Source: Lachnospira eligens (GTDB lineage Bacteria > Bacillota > Clostridia > Lachnospirales > Lachnospiraceae). From it: a DNA stretch of 64,000 nucleotides. The DNA is taken from contig NZ_WKRD01000011.1 in NCBI RefSeq assembly GCF_009680455.1, forward strand, positions 18,980 to 82,979, given 5' to 3'. Positions 44,395 to 54,153 of the stretch are shown here, piece by piece. Each line of letters starts with the position of its first letter. Position 1 is the stretch's first letter. Both the position numbers and the translations under genes were made by a program. Under the pieces are notes generated by a model. It saw only the letters and a list, made by a program, of their open reading frames with translations, was not told where the DNA came from and did not search any database.

Positions 44395-45264
44395 TTACGA
44401 TGTCATTCTCTTACACGCGCTTCTAAATTTTTGCATCAATTGATTAAATTCATCTTCCTTCATTAAAGCATACATTTGTATCATATATTCCCTTTGAAAT
44501 AATAATATCTTGCGAACTGAAAAATTGCACTCACGAAATATAGCTGTCCTATGATGCAATCTAATTCTTTTATCTTTTTCTTCTTTAAAAGTCATTCTTA
44601 GAAATAACACTTCATATTTTGAATATAATTCCAATATATATTCTAATGGAATTATCAATATTAAATAAACAATCGGTATCATAAAACTTACCAATGTATT
44701 TATTATATTTAATTGCTTGTATTCATTTATCCCAATCTTTATTGTCTCATAAAAAATCCAAAATCCAGCGATTGCCAATATACTATCCAATAATTTATGA
44801 ACACTTTTATATTCTTCTTTTTTTTCTGCAATTACATTCATAACAGTAATTATTGTAATAACTGGAATAATCGCAAGTTCAATCCATATATTAAATGTAA
44901 ATGTGCTCATAAAAAATTCTAAAATCATGGTAAATTTCAAATTATCTTTAAGGATTTTTTTAATGTATGTTTCATCAGCTTCACTCGAAACCGCATTCAT
45001 ACAATATATTAATCCAGAAAAAAGAAACCATATAATAATATCTTTGATATATATATTCTCCCAAATAGGCAAATAACAGAATACCATTGTAATCGTTAGA
45101 ACATATAGCAATATTATTTCCCATAATATCCTTAACTTCTTGTCAAAAAATATTACTATGACATTCCACAAACTTTTTCTTATTTCCCTATGGCATAATA
45201 CATATAACATGAAAATACATCCCCATATTAATGTTGCCCATTCTCTTGTTGACAAGATTGACAT
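44395..45264 (-). CDS. Multi-pass membrane protein of unknown function
   Basis: A 289-residue protein with six or seven hydrophobic segments (for example LWEIILLYVLTITMVFCYLP and LVSFMIPIVYLILIIPLEYI) and a basic, helical C-terminal tail of ~70 residues facing the cytoplasm. No family was recognised. AAGGAG precedes the ATG. It is the rightmost gene of element D-E, ~50 bp from the GAGCCA repeats of junction E. Confidence 0.65.
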   Translation of the reverse strand: MSILSTREWATLIWGCIFMLYVLCHREIRKSLWNVIVIFFDKKLRILWEIILLYVLTITMVFCYLPIWENIYIKDIIIWFLFSGLIYCMNAVSSEADETYIKKILKDNLKFTMILEFFMSTFTFNIWIELAIIPVITIITVMNVIAEKKEEYKSVHKLLDSILAIAGFWIFYETIKIGINEYKQLNIINTLVSFMIPIVYLILIIPLEYILELYSKYEVLFLRMTFKEEKDKRIRLHHRTAIFRECNFSVRKILLFQREYMIQMYALMKEDEFNQLMQKFRSACKRMTS

Positions 45265-45314
45265 AACGCCGTTCTCCTTCTGTATATTCTAGCTCATTAC
45301 TCTCCCCACAAATA

Positions 45315-45524
45315 GAGCCAAACTAGAGCCATTTGATAAAACAAATGCCGGAAGCCCGCATAAATACAGGCTTTCGGCATTTTAGTCCGTTATTCAAACT
45401 CTTCCCAAAGGAAGTATCATCAAATCAAAAATGCTGATTTTATGCGGCATTCCACCGCATCTGTTTCATCTAATGTTACTCTTTTCATATCGTTTTAAAA
45501 AACTTTAGTAGCAAATTAGTTGCA
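45315..45524. other. att-like junction E (GAGCCA right end meets GTAGCA left end)
   Basis: GAGCCA pairs (45315-45320, 45326-45331), hairpin (45343-45382), core TATTCAAACTC (45391-45401), and a GTAGCA/GTTGCA pair (45508-45513, 45519-45524). Spacing is 60 bp and 107 bp. The whole junction is nearly identical to junction C, from before the left arms to beyond the following two genes. Confidence 0.8.
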
Positions 45525-45657
45525 ATTATTCAATCATGCATCTACGAAATTCATGGCAGATATAATCTACTTTTACTACTAAAAACGAATAATCAAATGT
45601 GGCTTGCGGGTGCTTAATTGTGCCTGCTGCCACACCCACTATGAAAGGAGCTTTTCT

Positions 45658-46041
45658 ATGAGCAATCAACACAAACATCCAACTATAAGTTTTAGAATAA
45701 GCGATGCTGAACGCAAGCAAATCGAAGCCCGCATTCTTGCCAGTGGCATGATGAAAAAAGATTACTTTGTCCGTTCCTGCATCTATAACCGCATCTGCGT
45801 TGTCGGCAAGAAAGAAACCATATATCCTCTTGTACAGACTGTTAATGCATTATATCTGCAATTACTTGAAATGCAGAAAACATTTACCAAATGCTGTGAA
45901 CACCCAGCTTTAAATAATCTTCCTACAAGCGAAGAAATTAAGGAACTTCAAACCGACTATAACAATATGCTTACAGCCATCATTGATCTACTTGATGGTG
46001 CTAAGTATCTGTGGGAAGGAGAACATCATGAAACAAAATAA
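45658..46041 (+). CDS. Ribbon-helix-helix MobC-like protein (left-end module, copy 2)
   Basis: The 127-residue paralogue of the gene at 33.6 kb, with the same ribosome binding site (AAAGGAG) and the same distance to the att core. The helix segment ASGMMKKDYFVRSC is unchanged, and most changes lie in the central linker. It overlaps the next gene by 14 nt. In this element an integrase and relaxase are still present at the far end, so this copy may be the functional one. Confidence 0.75.
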   Translation: MSNQHKHPTISFRISDAERKQIEARILASGMMKKDYFVRSCIYNRICVVGKKETIYPLVQTVNALYLQLLEMQKTFTKCCEHPALNNLPTSEEIKELQTDYNNMLTAIIDLLDGAKYLWEGEHHETK

Positions 46042-46294
46042 CCCTTGTTACCTGTTTAGCATGTATGAACCTGATACAGATTCCGTTATTGTTAATGCCA
46101 TCAATGATACATATACTGGCACACCTCTTTCTATCAGTTGTAAAAAATATAATTCATCTGTCTTGCTTGATACGCCTGATGATATTGTGTATCTGTACCG
46201 ACTGGCACATGAGAATCCTCTGCTATATGCTGAATTAGCTTGTAAACCTAATGGATTACAGGAATATGTGAACGCTATGAATGAATTCAATTAA
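46028..46294 (+). CDS. Hypothetical 88-residue protein paired with the MobC-like gene (copy 2)
   Basis: The paralogue of the gene at 34.0 kb, with conserved ends (MKQNNP...; YVNAMNEFN) and 14 differences. The first cysteine pair is reduced to one cysteine, so metal binding there is unlikely. It is followed directly by a strong terminator, which closes a two-gene plus-strand operon. Confidence 0.7.
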   Translation: MKQNNPCYLFSMYEPDTDSVIVNAINDTYTGTPLSISCKKYNSSVLLDTPDDIVYLYRLAHENPLLYAELACKPNGLQEYVNAMNEFN

Positions 46295-46299
46295 CACCT

Positions 46300-46338
46300 A
46301 AAACAGTCCTTTCACACAACTTTGTTAGGACTGTTTTT
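46300..46338 (+). terminator. Rho-independent terminator of the MobC-like operon
   Basis: AACAGTCCT and AGGACTGTT form a stem followed by TTTTTTA on the plus strand. It lies just 6 bp after the stop codon and abuts the converging membrane gene. Confidence 0.85.
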
Positions 46339-47147
46339 TACTCGCAAATTACTTTCTCATATTTATGATATGTAATTGAAACCCCTGTCATATCTTCTAA
46401 ACTATATGTACCCTTTTTTAAAATAATTGTTTCGTCTTGTATTTCACAACTCATAACCACAAATTTACCATCATAATTTGATACTATAGCTCTATTCTGT
46501 TCAATAACCTCATACTCTTTCTTATCAGCAATTTCATAGTTAATTTTTATTGAAATCCCTATAGCTACATTCAAAACATATAGTATCAACGCTATTGCTA
46601 ATATTATCTTTCCGCACACACTGTATTTCTTATTTTTCCAGAAGAAATTCCTTATGATTATAAAATAAGCTATCACTATGTCGACAATTGTTGCATAATT
46701 ATCTATAAATCGTCTCAACCATGCCCAAGGAATAATTTCTATTAGGTTAATCGTATAAGAAAGATTTTGAAAGAACATAATATATACCGTTATAATAAAT
46801 GTAAATATCACATATAATTTGCTATTCATTTTTTTATTTATGTATGAAAATATAAATGGGTAAGCAAACAATGCCAATGCACAAAAAATAAAAATCAATT
46901 TATTCTCGAACATTTCTGTTCCATCAAAGTATTTTCCATCTATTCCATAAAAATTCGAACACGAAACAGAAAAGTTTTTTGAAATTACCAAATTTATCAT
47001 TTCTACTAAAGTTATAGTTGTAGCCAAACCTGTACTCAAAATATTCCATACATTATCTTTCAAAAATTGTTTAGTCTTATTATCTTTTATACTTTTAATA
47101 ACATTTCCTTGACTGTCAACTATGTCCCTGTTTTTTTTATCCTGCAT
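46338..47147 (-). CDS. Membrane protein of unknown function downstream of Gabija-like system 2
   Basis: A 269-residue protein with about six hydrophobic segments between residues ~30 and 205 (LIFIFCALALFAYPFIFSYI, LYVIFTFIITVYIMFF). A soluble C-terminal domain of ~60 residues is rich in beta strands. No family was recognised. It lies ~200 bp after the helicase gene on the same strand. It could be an accessory membrane effector or unrelated cargo. Confidence 0.6.
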   Translation of the reverse strand: MQDKKNRDIVDSQGNVIKSIKDNKTKQFLKDNVWNILSTGLATTITLVEMINLVISKNFSVSCSNFYGIDGKYFDGTEMFENKLIFIFCALALFAYPFIFSYINKKMNSKLYVIFTFIITVYIMFFQNLSYTINLIEIIPWAWLRRFIDNYATIVDIVIAYFIIIRNFFWKNKKYSVCGKIILAIALILYVLNVAIGISIKINYEIADKKEYEVIEQNRAIVSNYDGKFVVMSCEIQDETIILKKGTYSLEDMTGVSITYHKYEKVICE

Positions 47148-47354
47148 ATCTGCTCTTCCTTACACTTGCTTCATCATCCATAATAATACCCAAGAATATA
47201 TGAATGTTATAAACAAATTTAACCAATTTCTTGAAATATCATCCCCGTTTCAATTCTATATCATAATAAATAATTTAACTTGAGACAAGGATATTCATTT
47301 CAATATTCTAATACTGTAAATTCACAAATCTTTGCTTTCTAACACAATGTTTTT

Positions 47355-49121
47355 TTACTTTTCATTCGATTTCTGTGATATTTTCTTATTCATTATCCAT
47401 TGGCTATAAGTATAATAATTTTCTTTTCCAACAAGTTCCATTAAAAATTCTTTAAAAGTCTGATCTATAGGAATCGTCACAAAGAAAAATAACCGCTTTC
47501 TTGGTCTTGAACAACAAACATAAAACAAATTACGATTTCGTTCAAAAGAAATCTGCTTTCCACTCGGAATGGAAGCCTTTCCAGTTATCATAGGTGCATA
47601 TGTTTCAAACTGGTACATATTCCAGCCCCTACTAATGACAAAAATAACATTGTCATATTCTTCTCCTTTGACTCCATGTTCTGTGGAAAATAACGCTTCA
47701 GGATATAAAAATTCTATTGCCGAAATGAATTGCGTATAATCCAACTCCAAAAATGCTTGAATTGACGCATTAGATGAATATATTGTTCCCGGTGCATTAC
47801 GATACAAATGATACCATCCATCCAATTTAGGTGGAAAAGGAATTAATTTTGTTTCATTTATAACCTCAATAACATCAATTGCTCTTTTCTCTCTTGCTTC
47901 TCGTAATTTCTCTTGAAAAATTTTCCACTTCTCTTTCTCCGATTTTTTAGTAATTGGATATCTCTTAATTCCTAAAGTATCAAAAAGCAACTGCATATTT
48001 AATGTTTCTAATGCATGGTAAATTGGTTCAACGGTGTCCATAAAAAACAAAAGAAAGGGATCTTCCTTGTCACGTAAACCATCGTTAATGATACTTAAAA
48101 GTCGTTCATATCCCTGTTGTGCAGCCAATACTTTATGTGTAATCATTAAAATTTTTAATGTATCAGAATCCGCTGTATTTTGTTTTATTTCTTCGAAGAT
48201 TTTATTTAAACGTATTTTTAACTCTTCTGGTGGCAATTCGCCTTGAAAATTACGATCAGTACGACGTTCTCCGTCATAATCCTCACATGTGATTACAACT
48301 ACTTCACCCTGAAAGTTATCTATCGCAGATGTTTGTGGCAAATCTGGTCGTATATCATTCAAAAGTTGAACAATTCTTGGAGAAGATCTAAAATTTGCAC
48401 CTTTTTTTATCACTTCTAAATTTTTATGTTCTATAATCCCACAAGCTTTATTTGACTGATAAATAGTTTGCCACGCATCTCCGAAAAAAGCAAATTGTGG
48501 AGATTTCTTTTCAGCAATAAAATATTTAATAAAGCGTTCGATAATCGGTTTATATGAGTCTTGATATTCATCAATCAGAATCAAAGGATATTTATCAGAA
48601 AATACACGTCTAAATTTCGCATTATCCAATAGTTTACAAAACAGCTTAAGAACATCATCATGATAAAGGTACTGAACTCCATTTTCCTTATATCGATGTC
48701 CTAAAGTATATGTAACTTCATTAACCTTAAAAAAGTCACTTTCATCTGGTAAAAAATCAGGGTCTGTTGTTACAACATCCACAAGATAGCTTTGATATTG
48801 TTTGATTGCATTCCAAGCAAACGAATGAATTGTAGATGGAATAATAAATGAATCTTTTGATAATCTTTCTGTGATTACCTCTACAGCAGCGTTCGTATAT
48901 GTAATACAAACTACATTTTGCTTTTTTCGACTATATTTAGACCACATATTTTCTTGTATCCATTCAATGACTCTATTAAGCGAATAAGTCTTTCCTGACC
49001 CCGCACCTGCTTCAACACGAAAACTATGTCCATCCCGTAATGCTTCAATAATTTTCTCGTCTACTTTATCAGCTTCAGCTTTTGCTAATTCATAATTTGC
49101 ACCATGATAATTTTCACACAT
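47355..49121 (-). CDS. UvrD-like helicase, GajB-like (Gabija-like system 2)
   Basis: A 588-residue superfamily 1 helicase with Walker A EAGAGSGKTYS (~38-48), Walker B LILIDEYQDSY (~185) and STEHGVKGEEYDNVIFV (motif V). It is longer than system 1's helicase by ~140 residues in the second motor domain. It begins 15 nt after the OLD nuclease stop, behind AAGGATGATGG. It probably acts with that nuclease. The order nuclease then helicase is the Gabija order. Confidence 0.75.
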   Translation of the reverse strand: MCENYHGANYELAKAEADKVDEKIIEALRDGHSFRVEAGAGSGKTYSLNRVIEWIQENMWSKYSRKKQNVVCITYTNAAVEVITERLSKDSFIIPSTIHSFAWNAIKQYQSYLVDVVTTDPDFLPDESDFFKVNEVTYTLGHRYKENGVQYLYHDDVLKLFCKLLDNAKFRRVFSDKYPLILIDEYQDSYKPIIERFIKYFIAEKKSPQFAFFGDAWQTIYQSNKACGIIEHKNLEVIKKGANFRSSPRIVQLLNDIRPDLPQTSAIDNFQGEVVVITCEDYDGERRTDRNFQGELPPEELKIRLNKIFEEIKQNTADSDTLKILMITHKVLAAQQGYERLLSIINDGLRDKEDPFLLFFMDTVEPIYHALETLNMQLLFDTLGIKRYPITKKSEKEKWKIFQEKLREAREKRAIDVIEVINETKLIPFPPKLDGWYHLYRNAPGTIYSSNASIQAFLELDYTQFISAIEFLYPEALFSTEHGVKGEEYDNVIFVISRGWNMYQFETYAPMITGKASIPSGKQISFERNRNLFYVCCSRPRKRLFFFVTIPIDQTFKEFLMELVGKENYYTYSQWIMNKKISQKSNEK

Positions 49122-49136
49122 AATCCATCATCCTTT

Positions 49137-51125
49137 TTATTCAAGTACCTTTTGGTTATTAAGCCATATTAATCCAGATCTAATGTATGTCGGAATGTTA
49201 TAATCAGTACACTCATAAATAAGTTTAAGTGCAAAATCTGTTTTACATTTTCCAGAAAACTCCAGATCATCTTCGGTCGGGCTATCACTTAATCCATAAT
49301 GTGAACGATTGACATTCCGAATAGCTTCTTCTAAAGAATGTCCACATAATTCATTCTCTTTTGTTTGGAATTCAATATGACATTTTCCTCTGGTTTTATC
49401 GTCAGAAGACATTGATATTATATCTGCCAAATCAATTTGGGTTTTATCATCGTTCGACAACCCTTTATTCTTTCGAACCCACCATTTTAAAGTTTCATTA
49501 GATGTTGTTTCACCACACGAAACCGGAACAGATTTATAATATATTTGTCCATTTTTACCTTCTTGCCCCAATACAGAATCTACATCCGTAAGTATAAGAC
49601 ACGGAATACCTAAAAACTCAATAAATGGAATAAACTTATAAGCATACGCACCACCTATTTCAATTATAGTATAATATTGAGCTGGTAATTTATATTTCTG
49701 TGAACTAAAATCTCCTGACTTATTGCACTTATCTATCATATCAGGTATTAATAACCGTTCTGATGCTCCTTCAACCAAAATTGCTTTATCCGCAAAAAAC
49801 AAATCACATTTGGTTAATGTAAGATATTTTCTAATAAAATCACTATTATCTGGATTTTCCTGTGCAAATGAATTTAAATTTCTATAAATAACTCCTTCTT
49901 TTGTTTTTTGTGCATATCGAACTTTTGAGAAAGCCATAGTATTAGCAACTTGAGCAGAATGTGAAGTTAAAAGAGTCTGAATTCCTACAGAAGTAATTTT
50001 CCCAAGAAACGCTTCTAAATATTCCGCAAAAGCATGCTGCATCTGTGGATGCATATGAGATTCCGGTTCCTCAATAAAAAGTAATGGTATACAAGCATTT
50101 CCGCACTTTTCTATCTTCTTCGCAAATGCCGCAAGAAGAAACTCCATTTTAATTAGATTTTTATAGCCCAATCCATTATATGTACCTGGAAGACATTCAT
50201 TACTTGTACCTGCTGTGTATGAAAGCTGAGTTTGATTTTTTATCTGATCATCAATACTTAATTGAGTAGTAACTCCTAGTTGAAGTTCTTCTCCGTTTGG
50301 ATACCCAAACCCAACCGAATCATTTACAAGTGAACTTAAAATGCTATCACTTTGTTTCTGAACATTTTTATTTGCTTTCTCAACAATAGCACGCAACTCC
50401 TTGACTTTTTCTGCAACACTTGGATCCAGTTCTTCTTCATTCATTTCGAAAAATTCTGAAATAAGCGAAGAAAGAGAACTATTCTGTGTTCCATCCTCTC
50501 CAAGGAGACGTTCTGCCGGAATAATATGAAATGGGAAAAGTTCTTCCAATTCTTTATGTTTCTTTATTTGTGTTTCCTTTGGATTTTTAGGATTCACTGC
50601 ATAAATTACTAATTCAAAAAGTTTTGAAAAATTAGTACTGATAACATCCCGAGCCTCATCTGATGGTACAAAAACACCATTTGGGTAATAGCTTTCTTCC
50701 AATGTTCTCCATAACACTTTTTCATCTGGCTTTAACCGAAATTCCACACGAATTAATGCAGTGGTAGTATCTACATCCACATCTATAATAAAAGGCGATA
50801 GTGCCCCTAAATTATCCTCTAAATCTTCTAAAGAATAATCTACAAAGAACTCTATAGATATTGGTTCTAATTGCTCACATAACGATTCAAAAGAAATTTC
50901 TTTTGCCATAAATGAAGCTATTATTTCATACAATGTTTTTCTTTTAACCAACGGATAGTCATCAAAGGAAAACGGATGTCCATTCAACACATTTTCTATA
51001 CATGCCAAACATGATGTCTTAGCTGTATTATTTCGACCAACAATTAACGTAGTCTTAGCATCAACTTCTAATTCAGCATCTATAAGCAATCTGTAGTTTT
51101 TTATTTTTATTTTCGATATATACAT
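49137..51125 (-). CDS. OLD-family ATPase/TOPRIM nuclease, GajA-like (Gabija-like system 2)
   Basis: A 662-residue protein. Walker A is GRNNTAKTS (~30-38), in which alanine replaces the usual glycine before the lysine. The signature-like region is GLGYKNLIKM, Walker B is LFIEEPESHMHP (~350) and LTSHSAQV follows. The TOPRIM domain has ILVEGASERLL (~450) and LILTDVDS (~513). It is about 80 residues longer than the first system's nuclease, mostly at the C-terminus. It forms a coupled pair with the helicase. The precise OLD class needs a profile search. Confidence 0.75.
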   Translation of the reverse strand: MYISKIKIKNYRLLIDAELEVDAKTTLIVGRNNTAKTSCLACIENVLNGHPFSFDDYPLVKRKTLYEIIASFMAKEISFESLCEQLEPISIEFFVDYSLEDLEDNLGALSPFIIDVDVDTTTALIRVEFRLKPDEKVLWRTLEESYYPNGVFVPSDEARDVISTNFSKLFELVIYAVNPKNPKETQIKKHKELEELFPFHIIPAERLLGEDGTQNSSLSSLISEFFEMNEEELDPSVAEKVKELRAIVEKANKNVQKQSDSILSSLVNDSVGFGYPNGEELQLGVTTQLSIDDQIKNQTQLSYTAGTSNECLPGTYNGLGYKNLIKMEFLLAAFAKKIEKCGNACIPLLFIEEPESHMHPQMQHAFAEYLEAFLGKITSVGIQTLLTSHSAQVANTMAFSKVRYAQKTKEGVIYRNLNSFAQENPDNSDFIRKYLTLTKCDLFFADKAILVEGASERLLIPDMIDKCNKSGDFSSQKYKLPAQYYTIIEIGGAYAYKFIPFIEFLGIPCLILTDVDSVLGQEGKNGQIYYKSVPVSCGETTSNETLKWWVRKNKGLSNDDKTQIDLADIISMSSDDKTRGKCHIEFQTKENELCGHSLEEAIRNVNRSHYGLSDSPTEDDLEFSGKCKTDFALKLIYECTDYNIPTYIRSGLIWLNNQKVLE

Positions 51126-51216
51126 ATTTGCATCCTTTCCACTGATACACGCAGAAGTAATCTGTGTACTATCTTTATCCCGAAATACCTTTTATATCAT
51201 TTATAAAAATATTTTT

Positions 51217-51723
51217 CTATTTACTCCATCCCTCTATGTAGTACTGATGAATGCAATCAATTTGACCATTAAAACTGCCATCCTGCACCAAATAATTTTC
51301 CAACACATTCCAAACTACAACAAATGCATTATGTGTAGGCGGAAAAATATCTGCCGTTGTATAACCAACATATCTTTTTACTTCAAAACCAAAATCATAC
51401 ACTAATGAATACATATAATCATTAGAATTTATTCGATATGTTATGTTGTTTACACCTGCACTTTTTGCGTTATACCAATCTAAAAATTCTGATGATAAAT
51501 ACGCACGTTCCCCATAATAATGTATTCTTCCTTCTTTTCCCCATGCCCCTTGATTATCATTACTTTCAAAGTGAAGTTCTATCAATCCTGAATCATTTAT
51601 ATTCCTATAATGCAACCTATTTGCCAAATACCCAAGAGCAAACGCAAATGCTTCCCATGAGCTGTATCTTATTCCTGAATGTTTCCAACGTGGATTATAT
51701 GTTGTATAATCTAATGTAATCAT
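51217..51723 (-). CDS. Small protein sharing a domain with the neighbouring HNH nuclease
   Basis: A 168-residue soluble protein of unknown function. The stretch HFESNDNQGAWGKEGRIHYY (~50-70) is clearly related to YTESNDKSGAWALQGRLLLR in the HNH protein encoded just upstream. It appears to be the HNH protein's N-terminal domain on its own, without the nuclease. It could be a specificity, immunity or decoy partner. AGGAG supports the start, and it is the last gene of the restriction cluster. Confidence 0.6.
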   Translation of the reverse strand: MITLDYTTYNPRWKHSGIRYSSWEAFAFALGYLANRLHYRNINDSGLIELHFESNDNQGAWGKEGRIHYYGERAYLSSEFLDWYNAKSAGVNNITYRINSNDYMYSLVYDFGFEVKRYVGYTTADIFPPTHNAFVVVWNVLENYLVQDGSFNGQIDCIHQYYIEGWSK

Positions 51724-51739
51724 AATATTTCTCCTATCA

Positions 51740-52543
51740 TCATTTTTTATCTTCTACAATTTGTCTAAGTTCCTCTACTGAAACCATATAATTTCTAAAC
51801 CTATGTAGCATCCTATGGCAATTTGAACATACACATATTAGATCTGTTGCAGGATTTACCACAACTTCTTCATCTAAATCGGAAAGCGGTTTAATATGAT
51901 GAACTTCTATATAACCTTTACCTAATTCTCCATATTTCTTTTCAAAATCGAAACCGCATATCATGCACTTTGTTCCATGTATACGAATTGCTTCTTCGCG
52001 ATTTTGAGCACTTCGTTCATACTTTGTTGTGTAGTAAACAGTCTTCTTTCCCTCTGTGCGTAGTTGCGCTTCTTCCTGCTTCGTTTCTCCTGTCAAATTA
52101 ATATCATACGCAGATATATTTCTCACTCTCTTAACAACTTCACAATTCCAATGATATCCTCGATAAAAATCATTTTCATATTCTTTTGGCACTGTTTCCA
52201 AAACTTTTTCAAGAGACTCTTTGTATAACCATTTAGTAAAATCACTTCCTGTGGGATCGACTTCCTTGATGAAATAATGATTTTCTTTTAGATTTCTTAC
52301 ATATTTTGTTTCGCTAATTCTTCCATCTAAACTTGTCTCAAATGCTTTCATTAAAGGTTCTGGTAAAGAACTAATATCCACATTCCTTAATAATAATCTC
52401 CCTTGTAGTGCCCATGCTCCAGATTTATCATTACTTTCCGTATAAACCCTTATATACTCTTCATCTTTTGCCAGAAATCCTAGTACTTCATAATACTCTC
52501 TCTCATCAGCAAATTTTAAAACATTACCCCAATCTAATTTCAT
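51740..52543 (-). CDS. HNH endonuclease with N-terminal ESND-GAW domain
   Basis: A 267-residue restriction-type nuclease. The C-terminal zinc-bound HNH fold is clear: CMICGFDFEKKYG (~193), YIEVHHIKPLSD (~214), then CSNCHRMLHRF (~243). The N-terminal ~100 residues contain the ESNDKSGAW motif shared with the next gene. It lies in a minus-strand run with a dual methyltransferase, another HNH protein and a Myb-like protein, so it probably cuts DNA that lacks the methyltransferase marks. Confidence 0.82.
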   Translation of the reverse strand: MKLDWGNVLKFADEREYYEVLGFLAKDEEYIRVYTESNDKSGAWALQGRLLLRNVDISSLPEPLMKAFETSLDGRISETKYVRNLKENHYFIKEVDPTGSDFTKWLYKESLEKVLETVPKEYENDFYRGYHWNCEVVKRVRNISAYDINLTGETKQEEAQLRTEGKKTVYYTTKYERSAQNREEAIRIHGTKCMICGFDFEKKYGELGKGYIEVHHIKPLSDLDEEVVVNPATDLICVCSNCHRMLHRFRNYMVSVEELRQIVEDKK

Positions 52544-52551
52544 AAACGTAC

Positions 52552-52926
52552 CTATCCTCTGATTCCTAATTCTTTTGCAATTCTCTTTACTTGCAATATG
52601 AAACTATCTCTTTTTCGTTCGTCTGTCATTTCTTTTGTTGTAGTCACCGACCATCTATAAATCTGTTCTATACTGCCATATCCCCTTTTAAATAACCTAG
52701 CATATTTCACACAATTTTCTTTTGTAGGTGCGTCAGATAAAATAATTTTCAGTTCTTCATCTGTCCATTTACTACCTTTATTGGAAGTATCACGCTTTTC
52801 TTCATTATCCTTTTCATAATCCACTAATAAATTATGCACAAGTATCATTTTATCGTCATATGACATTCCATCCACAACATTATTCAATGCCTCAAACAAT
52901 GTTTCCTTAAATTCTTTTCGTTTCAT
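52552..52926 (-). CDS. Small Myb/SANT-like protein in a restriction cluster
   Basis: A 124-residue protein. KWTDEELKIILSDAPTKENC, then ARLFKRGYGSIEQIYRW (~50-87), looks like a Myb/SANT-type helix-turn-helix, with tryptophans spaced as in that fold. It may bind DNA or recruit the nucleases. It is closely packed between two HNH genes (12 and 8 nt gaps), so it is probably part of the restriction system. Confidence 0.6.
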   Translation of the reverse strand: MKRKEFKETLFEALNNVVDGMSYDDKMILVHNLLVDYEKDNEEKRDTSNKGSKWTDEELKIILSDAPTKENCVKYARLFKRGYGSIEQIYRWSVTTTKEMTDERKRDSFILQVKRIAKELGIRG

Positions 52927-52938
52927 TTCGTATCCTCA

Positions 52939-54153
52939 CTAATAATATTTTTCAATCTTATTTAGCAATCCGTCAAAATCCATCTCCTGCACTTCAAAGA
53001 ATTCATCTGTTTCTAAGCCTGTATTCAATACATTTTGATACAGATAAAAATCGTATATTACAGGTTCATTCTTATGCCCAATTAAATTGTCTCTTATTGA
53101 ACCAGTCTTTGCAATTAAACATAAATATTGGTATGCCCGATCAATATACTGAGTATTATTATTCGGATGCGCATAAGTAAAATGTTGCGTAGGAGTTAAT
53201 GCAATCAGATTTTCTAAATAATCTGCAATCTGTGGATATTCATTGGCAGGAAAAATATGATGCATCTGAGTTGCCGGATCATCTATGTGTCGCTCATCAT
53301 ACACTTCCGTTTTACTATTACGATATACATCATTAAATCTACGAAGATTTCTCTTGGCTCTGTTTATACGATATGTGGTCATATAGTCTTCATCTGGTTT
53401 TGGCAATGTAACTTCATAATCTACTCTAGTCATATCTTTAGGCTTCTCCGATAATATATCCCGCCAATTTCTCTGGTTATACATAATTTTATCTTGAGTA
53501 ATAATATCTTTTGAAATATGACCTCTTTCAGTTCCACACTTTTTGTATTTACATGCTAAGGGATTTAACACTTTTGTAAAAATACGCCCACATTCCGTTG
53601 CACCATTAATAGGTGTATTTTGTATAGTAAACGATGTATATGAATCTTTTAATTCTTTGAAACTATTCTTATCTTGTAAACGAAAAAAATACTCAAACAT
53701 TCTATAAATTCCACTATCTCTAAGCACTTTTTCAATATAAAGACAAAGAAAATTATAGCAGTTTCGTTCTCTAAAGCTTATATATTCTAATAAATCCTGA
53801 TTGACTATAGAATAAACATACCCATGTCCATTTTTCTCTCCATGAATTATTCCAGCAGCATCTAATAATTTTATCGGCTGACCAAAATACTTATCATATT
53901 CATTGGATGCCTTTTCTGTTGGATTTGGCTTGCTAAATATCTGTTGTACATTATCTACTGTATAATCATTGTACCAAATATCATTTACAGTAAAGCTTTT
54001 TCTGTTTCTACCACTTGTATATTCAACAATACAGTCTGATACCAGACACACAACGTCCATTGTGCATTTTTGATCTATCCAACGACCATTATGTGTCTTT
54101 CTAATATCATAATCATGTTCATCTAAAAACTCTTGTATAGTTGCATTATCCAT
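52939..54153 (-). CDS. HNH-type restriction endonuclease coupled to the dual methyltransferase
   Basis: A 404-residue protein. The nuclease motif QMHHIFPANEYP (~293-304), followed by LENLIALTPTQHFTYAHP, is an HNH core without the zinc cysteines. The N-terminal ~270 residues are likely the DNA-recognition part. Its ATG overlaps the methyltransferase stop by eight bases behind AAGGAG, so enzyme and methyltransferase are made together. It is the best candidate for the main restriction enzyme of the cluster. Confidence 0.75.
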   Translation of the reverse strand: MDNATIQEFLDEHDYDIRKTHNGRWIDQKCTMDVVCLVSDCIVEYTSGRNRKSFTVNDIWYNDYTVDNVQQIFSKPNPTEKASNEYDKYFGQPIKLLDAAGIIHGEKNGHGYVYSIVNQDLLEYISFRERNCYNFLCLYIEKVLRDSGIYRMFEYFFRLQDKNSFKELKDSYTSFTIQNTPINGATECGRIFTKVLNPLACKYKKCGTERGHISKDIITQDKIMYNQRNWRDILSEKPKDMTRVDYEVTLPKPDEDYMTTYRINRAKRNLRRFNDVYRNSKTEVYDERHIDDPATQMHHIFPANEYPQIADYLENLIALTPTQHFTYAHPNNNTQYIDRAYQYLCLIAKTGSIRDNLIGHKNEPVIYDFYLYQNVLNTGLETDEFFEVQEMDFDGLLNKIEKYY

